Positions 9,242-61,458 are shown, counted from the first letter of the stretch. The stretch is 64,000 bases of DNA from Rapana venosa (GCA_028751875.1 CM054157.1:48908482-48972481); one strand, 5' to 3'. Notes: generated from the letters alone by a model not told the origin. Numbers and translations are program-made.

Positions 9242-10929
9242 CCAACCAATTAATAGCGTATCAAATTAAATTCAAATGTACACACACACACACACAGCAG
9301 CAGCAAGAAAACCAGTTATCAACATCACACCATCCTCTCTCCTGGCAAAACGAACAGGCAGCAGTACACTTCATTCCATTCGTCATTTATTTGGTGGTGT
9401 TATCAAAACAAAACAAAACACAACAACAAAAGCCGGCAGAAGCAATATCACAGATAAATGCTACTAATCTTTCGTAAGTATGCGCTATACAAAAATTTGT
9501 GAGGGGGTGGGAGGTGAAAACATAAAACAAACACACAATTTGAATAAGATGTACAACATGGCAACATGTAAAAGTGTACAAAATGAATAGCGCACAGCTA
9601 CACATAAAAATGTATAAAATAGCTTAGGATTCAACGATCAGCCCCCAAAAAACAACAACAACAAAACCCCAAAAGAAGGCAACATTTCATAAATTCCTTA
9701 GGAATTTTTATTTGAAAGATTATTCACATTCAAAATGTTCATGTGAATAAAAGAAAAATAAGTCATGTCATGGCCACCTATCATTTCATGAGATTACACC
9801 AACCAAAAATATATCACCAAGACTTAAAAATTGTGTCAGTATAAAACTTAAATCACAACATAAACATAAACATGCGCACTGATGAATAACATACCTGCGC
9901 AAAGTGTTCAATATGTATTAAATTAAAAAAATTATTTAAACACAACTTGCTGGTAATACACGAACCTTCAATGTGGACAATATCTGGGTCAGACAATCTG
10001 CCTCATCGTTTTCAACATAACTCGTCCAAAATGACTGAAGACTTGGTTTTAGTTTTGATTTAATTTGTATATCCCTGAAGTCGGAATGCGGCTAGCTTTG
10101 TGTTGTGCAAAAATGGTCACATACACAAAATCTCCCCATTGGTGAACCTTGGAGTTATACTATACCAAGGAATGGGGGGGAAAAAAGGGAAAATTTTTCA
10201 TGTTTAAATTATAGCCGCACACTTTTAGATAACAGCTGTAATCAGTAACAAGGTGAGAACCCTGATATGGCCTCTGAGGTTATCAGGGATATAAAACTGT
10301 ATGTGTTGTATCCAGTGAAATAGTTATTTATTTATTTTGTTCTTTTATTTTGAGGTTAATGGAATAAGCACTCCTGTGCTTTTTTACATCCAGTCCCCGT
10401 GTATATGCAGTTTTGTAAATAGCAACTGACATGCCCCAAGAAACTTTATCACTGAAAACAGTGATAGCATTATCAATCTCACAAAAACATATCTGTCCCA
10501 AAAAAACAACCCATTAACAGCCCTGGGTCAAAGTGACCAAGGTCTTAGGTGGAAGATTTGATTGGGGAAGATGTCAGTTCAATCCAATCATTATGTTTAT
10601 TAAGCCCCTGCTAATGCAGAGGCCCTATCAGGGTTGTCACATTCAAAATTAAAACTCAAGAGTAACCGACTGGAGCCACACTCAAGTTTATGCTGTTGCT
10701 ACCTTGCGATGGCCTGTTTAGGCTGTGGTTTAATTCACAAATTTTAGAAAAAATTCTGAAAATTGATAAACTAGATATTCCCAAAGTCAGAATGTGGCTA
10801 CCTTCATGGTGGGCAAAAATGGACGCATTCACAAAATCTCACTACTGGCGAACCTCAGAGCTCTAGCTGAGGAACAAACAACAAAAAACAAAAAAAGAAA
10901 GAAAAGAAAAAAAGAAACTAGACATAACT
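9242..10929. other. Intergenic, no gene seen
   Basis: AT-rich sequence with a CA tract at about 9280. Repeat scraps: a SINE-C tail at about 10070-10180, a SINE-B tail at 10340-10425 (-) and another SINE-C tail at about 10775-10890. Reading frames here are short and unrecognisable. Confidence 0.5.
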
Positions 10930-11205
10930 ATCGGATAGCTCAGTGGTCAGAGTGTTCGCTTTCCCACAGCCAATGTTACGCAGCGTTGAGCGTGGTTACC
11001 ACTTGGATGGACGACCGTTTGCGCTCTTTGGCTTCAGTACAGTCTCCCCCAGTTCACCCAGCTGTAAATGGGTACCTGCCCTCTTTAGGGTCAGGGAAGG
11101 TAAAGCAGCGAGGGAGAGGAGATGGGCGCCGCCCTCAATATGCTGGCCCCTAGAGAAGCTGAGGTCTCCCTATGACCACATAGGTTATGGGACACCTTTA
11201 CCTTT
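10930..11205 (+). mobile_element. 5S-tRNA chimeric SINE
   Basis: A box ATAGCTCAGTGGTCAGAG, then the 5S-like segment TTACGCAGCGTTGAGC and TTGGATGGACGACCG, then the usual body and CCTTTACC end. Confidence 0.8.
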
Positions 11206-11377
11206 TATAAATGTCAATTTAAGGTTTATTTTTCAATATCTTAAATATTTACACAGATGTTTTTTCCCATAGAGGCGAGTATTTTTTTGTTTTGAAATGA
11301 GTCAGTGAACACAAAAAATTCAAAGTTTTGACATACTTACATGCTTATCTTGACAAAAGCATGAGAAAAAAAAAAAG

Positions 11378-11640
11378 GTGCTCCTATAACTTATGTCGTT
11401 GTTTGGTAGTGAGGAGTTACAGACTTCAGCTTCTCCAGGGGCCAGCATATTGAGGGCGGCGTCCATCTCCTCTCCCTCGCTGCTTTACCTTCCCTGACTC
11501 TAAAGAGAGCAGGTACCCATTTTCAGCTGGGTGACTGGACTGAAGCCAAGACGCACGAAAGGTCACCCATACAAGAGGTAACCACACCCAGTGCTGCTGA
11601 ACCTTAGCTTGGGGAGAGCAAATGCTCTGGCCACTGATTG
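11378..11640 (-). mobile_element. 5S-tRNA chimeric SINE, diverged
   Basis: Reverse copy with the GCAGCGAGGGAGAGGAGATG body and a degenerated 5S-like segment. The A box end at about 11630 is partly lost. Confidence 0.7.
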
Positions 11641-11744
11641 CTTCTGGCAATCTCACAGAATGGAAACAATGACAACTGGACCTTCAATTGCTGCTGAATA
11701 CTCCAAGTAAGGTAGTTATAGTATCACCAAAAAAAAGAGAAAAA

Positions 11745-12120
11745 AAAGGGTGGCGCTGCTCTTGTGGCGACGCGCTCTCCCCGGAGAGAGCAGCCTGAAT
11801 TTCACGTAGAGAAATTTCGTGACTTTGTGGTATAAAAAATGTTTTAAATAAAAAACAATCATTCAGTAGTGCTTCACACCGATGCCCTACCAAACTATAA
11901 TCCTTTAGATGAGACTATAAACCAAGGTCCTGTGTGAGAATGCACGCAGAACATCTTGCACACATGTTAAAACCTGTTCCACTTTTCAGAAGAGTAGGCC
12001 ACCGTGTGCCCGTGGGAACGGATGACAAAATTTACAAAACTGCATACGCACGGGGACTGAATGTAAAAAAGTACATGAGTGCTTATTTCACTATCCTCCA
12101 AATAAAATAATAAATAAGAG
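11745..12120 (+). mobile_element. SINE-F tail followed by SINE-B body
   Basis: 11745-11850 holds GGTGGCGCTGCTCTTGTGGC and the ATTTCACGTAGAGAAATT segment of SINE-F. 11900-12120 is a headless SINE-B with an AATAAA-rich end. Confidence 0.65.
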
Positions 12121-12837
12121 TCAAACTAAAGTAGCCTTCACTACACAAAACGAAATTGTAAACTGTTAAAAAAGTCAATCTTCACTACACACAAAAAATG
12201 TGTAAACTGTTAAAAACGTCAATCAGTTGCCCCAAGCTTTTTTTTCCCACTGTCGGTACAACAGGCAACAACAGAAATATCACAGTCTTTTTACCGCATC
12301 CCCACCCATCTTCTTTTTCACACAAAGAACCTCTATACATTTACATTCACAACTGACAATAGCATATGCAACATAAAAATCACTATATAGACAATGCCAC
12401 AACAATAATAATACTGAAATCTTAAAAACGTAGCTGTCTATCAAATCATTTGTTGGTCAAATGACACAAATGACAGTTTAAAATAAAATTGTATTGCATA
12501 AAATTATCCACACCAAAACATTACCTGCATGGAATTCTGCTACATACTGCATACATACAGTGTTGATTCTAGGATTTCAAAAAAGGGAGCGTTTGCCCCC
12601 CCCCCCCCCCCCCCCCCCCACATAAAAATGGGGACAAGTACTTAAGTACTTGCTTATAGTGCCCTTAGTACTGCACTTTCTGCTATTTTTTCAAGGAGGA
12701 GAGACAAAACAAACAAGCAGGTACATAGGCAGACAGGGTTAAATATTGACCATACCTTGAGCACTTTACAAGATTCAGCGCTACATAAATTCCATACATT
12801 ATTATTATTATTACCTGTCAGAGTTTACCTGTTGGAG
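12121..12837. other. Intergenic, no gene seen
   Basis: Includes a short local duplication (AATCTTCACTACACA repeated at about 12130-12230), a C run at about 12597-12619 and an L2-type tail at about 12765-12812. Nothing else is recognisable. Confidence 0.4.
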
Positions 12838-13469
12838 TTAACTCAAACGCTGCCATAGGCAGTATTCTCAACACTACCGTTCACTGCCATAGGCTTGTCA
12901 ACAGCGCAGGTCATGTTAAAAAGGGACACTTTTTCACACAGTAACAAGTTTCATGTCTCAGCTGACTTGTGCATAACAGCAGACATATCGTCCTACACCC
13001 CTACACCCAGTTTGGAGCAGAAAAACCCGACCAAGTTATTCTGACACAGAATGAAAACAGAAATCCGCAACAGCGCTGAAAAAAGCTTTGTCAAGTCAAG
13101 TCAAAATCATGCCATGATGGGCAATTACACTGTAGCTAGTAGCAATAGACTGCGCTGGTTTGGGCACGTTCAACGGAAAGCAGACCACCACATCATAAAA
13201 AGAGCAATGAACTTCGTAGTGGATGGAAAGAAACCAAAGGGAAGACTTAGCAAAACCTGGGCTGCCTGTATTGCAGATGATCTTAGAGAAAGGGGCATAA
13301 ATAAGGAGGAAGCTCAAAACAGAGAGATATGGAGAAGGCTCATCAATGCTCATCAATGTCAAACCTCCCCTGGGAGAAACATGACAAAAAAAGAAGAAGA
13401 AAGGGCAATTACACTGAATTGGTGGTGAAGAGAGTTCTTCTGTCAGAAACTTGGCAGCAAAAGAGTTAA
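12838..13469. mobile_element. TTAA-flanked element 1 with nested LINE
   Basis: TTAA sits at 12838-12841 and 13466-13469. The ends are inverted repeats of the form TTAACTC-4N-GCTGCCA. The subterminal sequence CTGCCATAGGCAG is palindromic and is half repeated 30 bases further in. It encloses a TTGAC-LINE remnant (about 13090-13132) and a GAA-LINE fragment (13133-13402). No transposase is visible. PiggyBac-like by TTAA target and end type (inference). Confidence 0.6.
13133..13402 (+). mobile_element. GAA-LINE 3' fragment, 270 bp (probable transduction source)
   Basis: Encodes RLRWFGHVQRKADHHIIKRA, then GRLSKTWAACIADDLRERGI, and ends in GAAGAAGAA. A perfect 14-bp duplication GGGCAATTACACTG flanks it (13119-13132 and 13403-13416). 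The sequence immediately after this copy reappears inside the insertion at 13831-13908. Confidence 0.85.
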
Positions 13470-13614
13470 CCTGTAAGAAGCACTCTGACACAGGTGCACA
13501 CAGCAGGTAAGCACCAAAATCTCTGGCACTGGCACTCTCAGTAATTTGACTCGCCATTTTTTTGTTGAAAACTTCAGAAAACCTGTCTCTCCCTCCTACT
13601 TCAAAATACGTGTA

Positions 13615-14330
13615 GAAACTGTCTCTTCAGCCCACTCTCCCCAAAAGTCCTTCGGATGAGACTATAAACCGAGGTCCCGTGTGCGAACGCATGCAGAACA
13701 TCTTGCGCACACGTTAAATCCTGTTCCGCTTTTTGTAAAGAGTAGGCCATTGTGTGCCGGTGGGAACAGATGACAGAATTTACAAAACCGCATACACACG
13801 GGAACTGGATGTAAAAAAAGCACATAAGTACTTCACCACCAATTCAGTGTAATTGCCCTTTCTTCTTTTTTTGTCATGTTTCTCCCAGGGGAGGTTTGAC
13901 ATTGATGAGCACATAAGTATGAAGGAAGGTGGCAGGATGGTTAAGACGTTTGCCTGCCAACAAGTAAACCGTGAGGTTCTGGGTTCGATTCCCAGCCTCG
14001 CCCTTTCTTCCCAGTTTGACAAAAAAATCGAACTGAATGTCAAAGTCCTTCAGATGAGACTATAAACCGAGGCCCCGTGTGCGAACGCATGCAGGACATC
14101 TTGCGCACACGTTAAATCCTGTTCCGCTGTTCGAAAGAGTAGGCCATTGTGTGCCGGTGGGAACAGATGACAAAATTTTAAAAACCGCATACACACGCAT
14201 AAAAAAAAAATCATCTGAGCGCTTTGATTTGTTGCTTTACAAGATTCAGCGCTATATAAATTCCATACATTATTATTATTATTAAGTACTTATTCCATTA
14301 TCCTCGATATAAAAGAATAAACTAAAAAAA
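13615..14330 (+). mobile_element. Two tandem SINE bodies (B, then D) with small insertions
   Basis: 13615-13830 is a headless SINE-B. Its end GCACATAAGTA is duplicated at 13909-13919 around an inserted LINE piece. 13920-14330 is a SINE-D: tRNA-like head (GGCAGGATGGTTAAGACG, B box GGGTTCGATTCCC) joined to the SINE-B body. An L2-type tail is inserted at about 14212-14286 before the final TTCCATTATCCTCGATATAA. Confidence 0.8.
13831..13908 (-). mobile_element. GAA-LINE tail carrying 3' flank of a neighbour copy
   Basis: On - it matches the last part of the 13133-13402 LINE copy and continues into about 28 bases of that copy's own 3' flank (GGGCAATTACACTGAATTGG and onward). The only difference I see is one GAA fewer. 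An 11-bp duplication GCACATAAGTA surrounds it (13820-13830 and 13909-13919). Confidence 0.85.
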
Positions 14331-14371
14331 TTTTAAAGTCTGGTGGACAGTCTCTATGAGCATTCATAATA

Positions 14372-14806
14372 TGTGACCCTTCACCACATAATGAACCGCA
14401 TTGCACCAGAGGTCAATGTTTAGTTATTGACATGTTATTACTCTGCAAAAAAAAAAGCTACTCAATTAAACAAAAATTGTTAAAAGATTATGAATGGGAC
14501 AATTCCATGAAACGTAATTACAAATACAAATGACAGACTGCAAGAAGCGATTAAATGAGAAAATCACAACTTTTGCACGGTAATAGATGGCCAGAATGAG
14601 GGCTTGGGTATTTTTAAAACGTGTTTTTACCACAAACAAACAAAATTATGCCTTAAGTCTTCTGTACAAGGTAGAAGAATGGCTATAGCTTTATAATCAA
14701 TCAAAATCTCAAAATCGGCAACTTGACCCCCACCTGCCTAAAATGGCTCCTAGCAGAAAAGTGGGTCAGGTGCAAAGCGACTCATTTCATGGTGGAGTGT
14801 CACACA
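14372..14806 (-). mobile_element. TA-flanked MITE, copy 2
   Basis: Inverted relative to the copy at 6654-7078. Shared internal segments include GGTAGAAGAATGGCTATAGC and CCCCCACCTGCCTAAAATGG. The ends read TGTGACCCTTCACCACATAA and, reversed, TGTGTGACACTCCACCATGA, with TA at 14370-14371 and 14807-14808. Confidence 0.75.
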
Positions 14807-16695
14807 TATACAGCACAAGTGCTGCAGTTGTTATGATTAATAATTCTGACAAAAACAAAAAAAAGAGAAGATACGGACTTATATAGGCTACTCTGATACA
14901 AACAGCAGCAGCCACAAAATCCAGCTTCCTTCTTCGTTTTCTTCTCCCTTAAACGCAACAGCTTAAAAACATATTTCACAAATGTTCTAGCATATAAATA
15001 TATATGCCTAAACATTATCAGTCTTTATTAAGAAGGATGAACATTGAAACCTTAAAAAAATATTAAACAAAACCTTCAAACAATTCGTTTTTTTAAAATT
15101 TCATGATTTAAAAAAGTTTATGAGTGGGGGTGTGGGGGTGGGAGCCTATTAGAGTGCACGCACCGCTAACATTATTTTGCGACAATGTTGAGAAAATCCC
15201 GGGAATCCTGCACCCTAGAATCAACACTGCTGCATGAATCTGAAACCCAAAAAAGATTGCAAAAGCAAAGAACAAATGGAGAACGTAAAAGCCGGAGTCA
15301 GCATTTGTGAAATTGACTGCAACGTTTGTCGTTGTTTCACATTCCCCCAGCTTAGCACCTTGAGAGAATCTCGCAAACCATGCACTCTGACTCACTCCTC
15401 ACACCTGGGAATCATTGTGAGATGGAAAATACACACAGGATGAGTAGTTTGCGTGTGTGGTTGTTTTACTAGTACCTCGCTGTTATAGGCACCCATACTC
15501 AGACTTCAAATTTTAAAAAATTTTAATAACAAAAAATTTAGTATGAGTTGTTATGTTAGGAGCGTGTCATGGCTGAAGAGTATCTCATCATAATTGTTAA
15601 AGCATCACAACATTTTAATGTAGACTTTGGCACTTATCTAGGTTTATTCGTGACTAGGAAATAGAAAATTCAATGTAAACTGTCAAACACACACATGAAA
15701 ACTTGTTTATGATTGCAAAATTGAACACTTATTCTGACTGGGAAATTAAAATTTTGATTCTGACCTCAAAATGACTATTGTGTTGATTCAACAAGGGAAT
15801 TATAAAAAAACACACACACAAAACTCAATTTCAGTGGGAACATGGAAGAATAAGAAGCAATGGTGACGGTTGGTTGATGGTACAGTCCCTGAATCGGACA
15901 GCTGCTCTGGGACTCTAAAACAACCAAACCAATCAAGGGAAAAATGGGAGTTTTTATACTGGCAAGGACACAGGAACGCAGAGAAGAGAGACTTCTTCTT
16001 CTCTCGTTCACTTTTACACTGTCAGATGTATTTTGGAAAAATATTGACATGTCCTTTCCAGCTCCTCTTGGGAGCCATACAGCTCAGTTTCTAGAAGAGA
16101 GAGAGAGAGATGATGTTTGACTGAATTTAAGTGAGAAATTTGACTCACTTAAAAAACAACAACAGAAAAACAAACAAAAAAACCCCCACTTATTAAAACT
16201 TTTGAGGACTCGTGGGTAATAAAAACAAACCCCACTAATCACCAAAAACAACAATAACATTAACCACAACAACAACTAAACCCCAAAAAATCTTTTTTGA
16301 AAAGACTATATACATAAATTTCTTCCAAGAAACGTCCAAGATTTCGGCAATCTTACATTTACACAGTAAACAGACCACACTCATGACAAAGACAGCAACG
16401 AATAGAATTCCTCCAGGGAAAAAACAAATTCATGCTGCTTCATCAAACGAGTCACAAACACGAGACAACTCTCGTCTTGCCGTCGCATTCGTCGATCTCA
16501 AAATCAGATCATACGTCACCTTGAAAGACTTGAAATACAGCACCACCCAAGCTGCTCACAGTCTACATAACTGTCGGAACTGCTAATCATACATTTGCAT
16601 CAACCTCCTCACATTCTACTTCAAAACAATATGAAAATATAAAGCTAAAATAATCATCAAAGTTATGCTAAAAAGGGGAAAAAAGCATGTATATA
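14807..16695. other. Intergenic, no gene seen
   Basis: AT-rich. A G-repeat fragment lies at about 15375-15510 (GCACTCTGACTCACTC, GGGAATCATTGTGAGA). No convincing exon or RNA gene. Confidence 0.45.
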
Positions 16696-18095
16696 CAATC
16701 AATCATGAGTCATCAAGACTGTAGCCCCTCCCCTCACATAGTATATGCTGTCAATCATGTGTCATCAAAATTGTGGCTCCTCCCCTCACATAGTATATGC
16801 TGTCCATCATGTGTCATCAAAATTGTGGCTCCTCCCCTCACATAGTATATGCTGTCAATCATGTCACCAAAATTGTGGCTCCTCCCCTCACATAGTATAT
16901 GCTGTCAATCATGTGTCATCAAAATTGTGGCTCCTCCCCTCAAATAGTAAATGCTGTCAATCATGTGTCATTCTTTCATGTATGGACTATTGCAATTCTC
17001 TTTTGGCTGGTCTGCCAGCATCATCTATCCCCTCCCTTCAACGTATTCAAAACTCCGCAGCTCAACTAGTCCTCAGAAAGAAAAAAATCTTAGCACATTA
17101 CCCCTCTCTTGCAATCTCTCCACTGGCTGCCTGTGCCACAGAGAGTAAATTATAAGATCAGCACCCTCTGTTACAAATGTCTCCACAAAACAGCACCCTC
17201 CTACCTCTGTGAATGTCTTCACTTATACACTCCTTTCCTTCACTCTGCTGCAGATTCCTTGTGCTTACGAATACCTAGATTTAGCCAGTCCACTGTCGGC
17301 TGTTGCTCTTTCTCTGTTTTTGGTCCATCGATTTGGAATGGCCTCCCTATCTCTCTTCGCCAAATGCCTTCTTGTGACACTTTAAAATCTGGCCTTAAGA
17401 CATTCCTCTCCTGTTTCATTTCATAGCTATCCCTGCTTTTCAACAGCCAAAAATTCCATCACCCTGCCAAAGTGTATAACCTCTGTGTGTGTACATTTGG
17501 ACTTGTTAGAACTATTACTTGCTATTGATTGCATGACTGTGTAAGAATGAATTGATTTGTCTGTGCAAGATACAGCACTATATATATTCCATTTATTATT
17601 ATTATTATAAAAACTGTGGCTCCTCCCATCACATAATATATACTGTCAATCACGTGTCATCAAAACTGTAGCTCCTCCCCTCATCTAGTATATGCTGTCA
17701 ATCATGTGCTACCCAGACTGTAGCTCCGCCCCTTAACTCAATTTGCTCTCAGAGAAACTGAATCTCTCATGCACATGGAACACCATCACCATTTCAAAAA
17801 TCCCAAATTCAGTAAATGCTGTCAATCACATCTCATCAGATCTTTAGCTCCTCCCCTTACTTAGCATATGCCATCAATCACATGTTATAAAACATGTAGC
17901 TCCTCTCCTAACATGTCAATCAAATGTCATCCCATAGTTCCTCCCCTAACTGAACAAATTTCATCAACGCTCTACAACCTCCCTTCCAACCATACACTGG
18001 CAATCCTTCCCAGCATAAATACCCTGTCAATCATGCAAATTAAATCTGTAGCTCCTCCCTAAACCCTCCCACTCCTGTGTTGCCTGTGCTGTCAA
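16696..18095. repeat. ~52-bp minisatellite next to the SSRP1 stop codon
   Basis: The unit, roughly CTGTCAATCATGTGTCATCA followed by AAATTGTGGCTCCTCCCCTC and ACATAGTATATG, is nearly perfect from about 16696 to 16969. It resumes at 17610 and becomes increasingly diverged up to 18095, one base from the SSRP1 stop. An L2-like LINE splits the array. On the SSRP1 strand the distal units would form its 3' UTR. Confidence 0.8.
16970..17609 (+). mobile_element. L2/CR1-like LINE 3' end
   Basis: Encodes the region after the RT domain: QSLHWLPVPQRVNYKISTLC, YKCLHKTAPSYLCECLHLYT and GPSIWNGLPISLRQMPSCDT. It then has a ~180-bp 3' UTR ending in CAGCACTATATATATTCC and an ATT repeat. It is 5'-truncated at about 16970 and has at least one frame break near 17110. 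Two related copies on - lie at 52135-52596 and 61238-63838. Confidence 0.85.
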
Positions 18096-57194
<39,099 letters not shown>

Positions 57195-57780
57195 AAATTG
57201 TTGGGTTTTGTTGTTAGTAAATAAATCTTGTCTTCTAGGGATGCATGATGGACGCTCCGCATCTAAGCGAGCCTTGTAAGGATTCTTGAAAAGTAAAAAC
57301 GAGCTGAATAAATAAAATTTAAAATATACAAAGGACAATTTGTGTGATTGAAAAAGCAATGAAAAGAATTAAGTAGACATCTTCATTTTCAAATGTTTTT
57401 ATTAGGCATGTGTAAAAAGTTTCAACTTGTTTATTATTTGAAATTTATCTGGATTTCCAGTCGCACTTTGTTGACAAAATGGCGACAGCTTTTGTAGTCT
57501 ACTTTCATTTTCAAACTTTCAAGGAATTTTGCTGCGACAAATCTAAAACAGATAGATATAGGCCTGCTTCAGAGAGGTAGATAATTCTTCCATTTAATAA
57601 GATATGCGTTGCTTGGAATCAAACATTTTTCATTCTATGCTCGCAGACGTATGTTTTAGCGGAAGGATTTTCGTTGCTTTATCAACATTACTTCCCTTAC
57701 CTCAGTGACAGTCTCTCCTGGAGGCGGGAAAGAAAGGAAGGGGAGGGAGGGGGAAAGAAGGGGAGGTAACATTAGACCGA
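57195..57780 (-). promoter_or_regulatory. SSRP1 5' flank, possible promoter
   Basis: This is the only long repeat-poor stretch upstream of the start codon. It contains AAAATGGCGAC at 57478-57488, similar to the YY1 site common near start sites, and GGCGGGAAA at 57723-57731, a canonical E2F-type site. I cannot place the transcription start. An untranslated first exon is possible. Confidence 0.3.
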
Positions 57781-58440
<660 letters not shown>

Positions 58441-58754
58441 GGAGGTGAGGGAGGTGGGGGGTGGGGGGTTAGCTTGGGATGGAGAAAAATAACGATCAAC
58501 AAGTCTGTATGTGCATGCATAATAGTTTTGATTTCTTCATGTGGGTTTGTTATTGTTGTGATTATATTTACGTCTCAGCAGAGATTTATTTCAATGTGAG
58601 AAAGAAGGGGGGGGGGGGGGGGGGTTGATGTTTCTGTATGTGAATGGGGAAAGGTGCTGACACTTAAAGTGTGTGTGTTTAACCTCCCCCCACCCCACAC
58701 AATGTTTACATAATTATTACATTGGTTTTGTGTGGATGATTGGGTTTAAAAAAA

Positions 58755-59085
58755 ATCTAATTTTGAAGATATTGGAATAAGCACTCATGTGCTTTTTTTT
58801 TTTTACACCCAGTCCCCCAAGGTTATGCGGTTTTGTCAATTCTGTCATCTGTTTCCCACCGGCACACAATGGCCTACTTTTACGAAAAGCGGAACATGAT
58901 TTAACTTTCATGCGTTCCCAACACAGTTTATAGTCTCGTTCAAGGATTTCTGGAGGAGTGGAGTCAGTACTGATGTTAACTCCAGAGTAAAATTCCCCTA
59001 AAACGGGCGCCTCTGTGTTGGCTCGAACCCGGGCCGTCAGATCACGAGCGCAACGTTCTAACCACCAGGCTATCCAGACCCCTGG
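58755..59085 (-). mobile_element. SINE-B, near full length
   Basis: On -: tRNA-like head at about 59030-59080 with B box GGGTTCGAGCC, then body and tail. 58441-58754 shows a G-run at about 58609-58624 and nothing else. Confidence 0.75.
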
Positions 59086-59234
59086 TTGATGGTATGATCC
59101 ACCAGCGATTTTGAGCAAGGGTTGTTTTTTTTCTTCTTCTCCTTTACATCAGTTCATACAGAGATCACATCACTGATGAGAAAGTGAAAATCAGATTTTA
59201 AAATGCCATCAGCCATATGAAGAGCTCCTAACTT

Positions 59235-59510
59235 CAGTGAAAAAACGCAAAGTAAAGTGGTTCAGGCACGACACACGAACATCTGGACTGGCCAAGACTG
59301 TCCTACAGGGAACAGTACAAGGAGGGAGAGGAAGAGGCAGACAGAGAAAACTAACGATGGGAAGACAACATCAGAGAGTGGACTGGTAGCCTTGAGTGGA
59401 ACGAATTGCTACGGAAAGCAGAGGACAGCGGGGAGTGGAGGAAGCTGGTTGCAAAATCTACGTTGGTGTCCACACGGTCCACGACACTACGGGATAGGTG
59501 AAGGTGAGGG
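59235..59510 (+). mobile_element. RTE-like LINE 3' end
   Basis: Reads KVKWFRHDTRTSGLAKTVLQ and GTVQGGRGRGRQRK before a frame break. It ends CTACGGGATAGGTGAAGGTG, as at 43310-43395. Related to 53846-54060. Confidence 0.7.
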
Positions 59511-59699
59511 AAGACATAATTCAGATAAAATGTCGGATAGTTTTTTTTGTTTCAAGTCGATATATTCTGAGCGAGTATCGGGCATGTTACAACGTTTGTA
59601 CTTCTCTCTTTTTCGCTGCATGTACAAAATGTTGCATAAAATGACTTCTTCATGTCACATTACCATGACTCGGTAAACATCAAACCAAGGATGTGAACC

Positions 59700-60170
<471 letters not shown>

Positions 60171-60354
60171 CTGGCGGGATTTTAAATTGCTCAAATAATT
60201 TAAAAACTAAAATATATTAGTTTAAGAAGAAAAACATGTGATGTGATGGCCTTTGATATCAGCAAGAATAACATGTTTGTAGTGTGAATGGTAAATATAG
60301 GAATGGATTTTTTTCCCCTTTCTAAAAAAAATCACATCAAATGTCGTTGAAGAA

Positions 60355-60373
60355 CAAGCAAGCAAGCACGCAA

Positions 60374-60454
<81 letters not shown>

Positions 60455-60830
60455 TAGAGAGAGAGAGGTCTTACGATTGCCATTGGCGGAGTCCATCTCT
60501 CTCCAAATAGCAGGATGCATGCTGGGTATGTTCGAATCATCATCCATCCTTCAGGCTTAAGCAGACCTGCAATTCTCAGAAAGATGGATTGAATTTTAAC
60601 GTGTGCACGAAATGTTCTGCAAGCGTTCACAAACGGGACTTCGGTTTATAGTCTTGCCCGAAGGACTTTTCTTGGGTAATAATCAGTATCTATGTGAATT
60701 CCTGCCCATTTATTTATATATTTATTTATTTATTCTTTTATATCGAGGATAGTGGAAGAAGCACTCATGTTGTTTTTTTACATCCAATCCCCGTGTGTAT
60801 GCGGTTTTGTAAATTTTGTCATCAGTGGTC
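60355..60830. repeat. GCAC/CA microsatellite and SINE-B pieces
   Basis: CACG and CA repeats at 60358-60450. SINE-B pieces on - at 60590-60670 and 60735-60825. Confidence 0.75.
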
Positions 60831-61215
60831 TAGAGGTAATGCACCTGCCTAGAAAGCGATAAGTCTCCGGTTCGATCCCCCTGTGAACCTGAACGTTTTC
60901 CCCGTCCACTACACCTTGAGTGGTGGTCTGGGTGCGAGTCTTTCGGATCAAATGATAAGCCTATGTCGCTTGTGCAACACATATTTCGCGCATGTTATAA
61001 AGCAAACAAAAACACAGCATCAAGAGAAGCGTTCCTGGCAAGAAGTTTGTTGAATAAAGTCTACATGATGGGGATACAAACAAACATACAGAAAGGAATA
61101 TACAGATATCAAAAGAAAATGGGTGGCGCTGCTCTTGTGGCGACGCACTCTCTTCGCAGAGAGAAGCCCGAATTTCTGCTGAGATCTGCTGTGGCTGAGA
61201 GTGGTATTCAATACA
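60826..61215 (+). mobile_element. SINE-F copy
   Basis: Head GGTCTAGAGGTAATGCACC with B box GGTTCGATCCCC; body AGTGGTGGTCTGGGTGCGAG; 3' part GGTGGCGCTGCTCTTGTGGC and TCTGCTGAGATCTGCTG. Confidence 0.7.
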
Positions 61216-61235
61216 AAGCAATACAATACAACACA

Positions 61236-61237
<2 letters not shown>

Positions 61238-61273
<36 letters not shown>

Positions 61274-61427
61274 TGGAATTTATATCGCGCCGAATCTTGT
61301 AAAACAAACAAATCGAAGCGCTTGCACTCATATCATTTACGCGCATGCAACTTTCCTCAAATATAATAAAGAACATATTTCAAATTTATGCACGTGTATG
61401 TACACACACACACCACACACACACACA

Positions 61428-61458
<31 letters not shown>

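Noticed and set aside
10509..10740. Another TTAA-flanked element starting at CCATTAACAGCCC
   Set aside because: No matching inverted end with TTAA was found downstream.
13051..13428. 125-codon frame that could be taken for a host gene
   Set aside because: It is the post-RT region of the GAA-LINE, repeated at 3093, 9151, 20385 and 42594.
57478..57582. Short + strand frame starting ATGGCGACAG in good initiation context
   Set aside because: Only about 34 codons, no family resemblance; the ATGGCG is more simply a YY1-type site.
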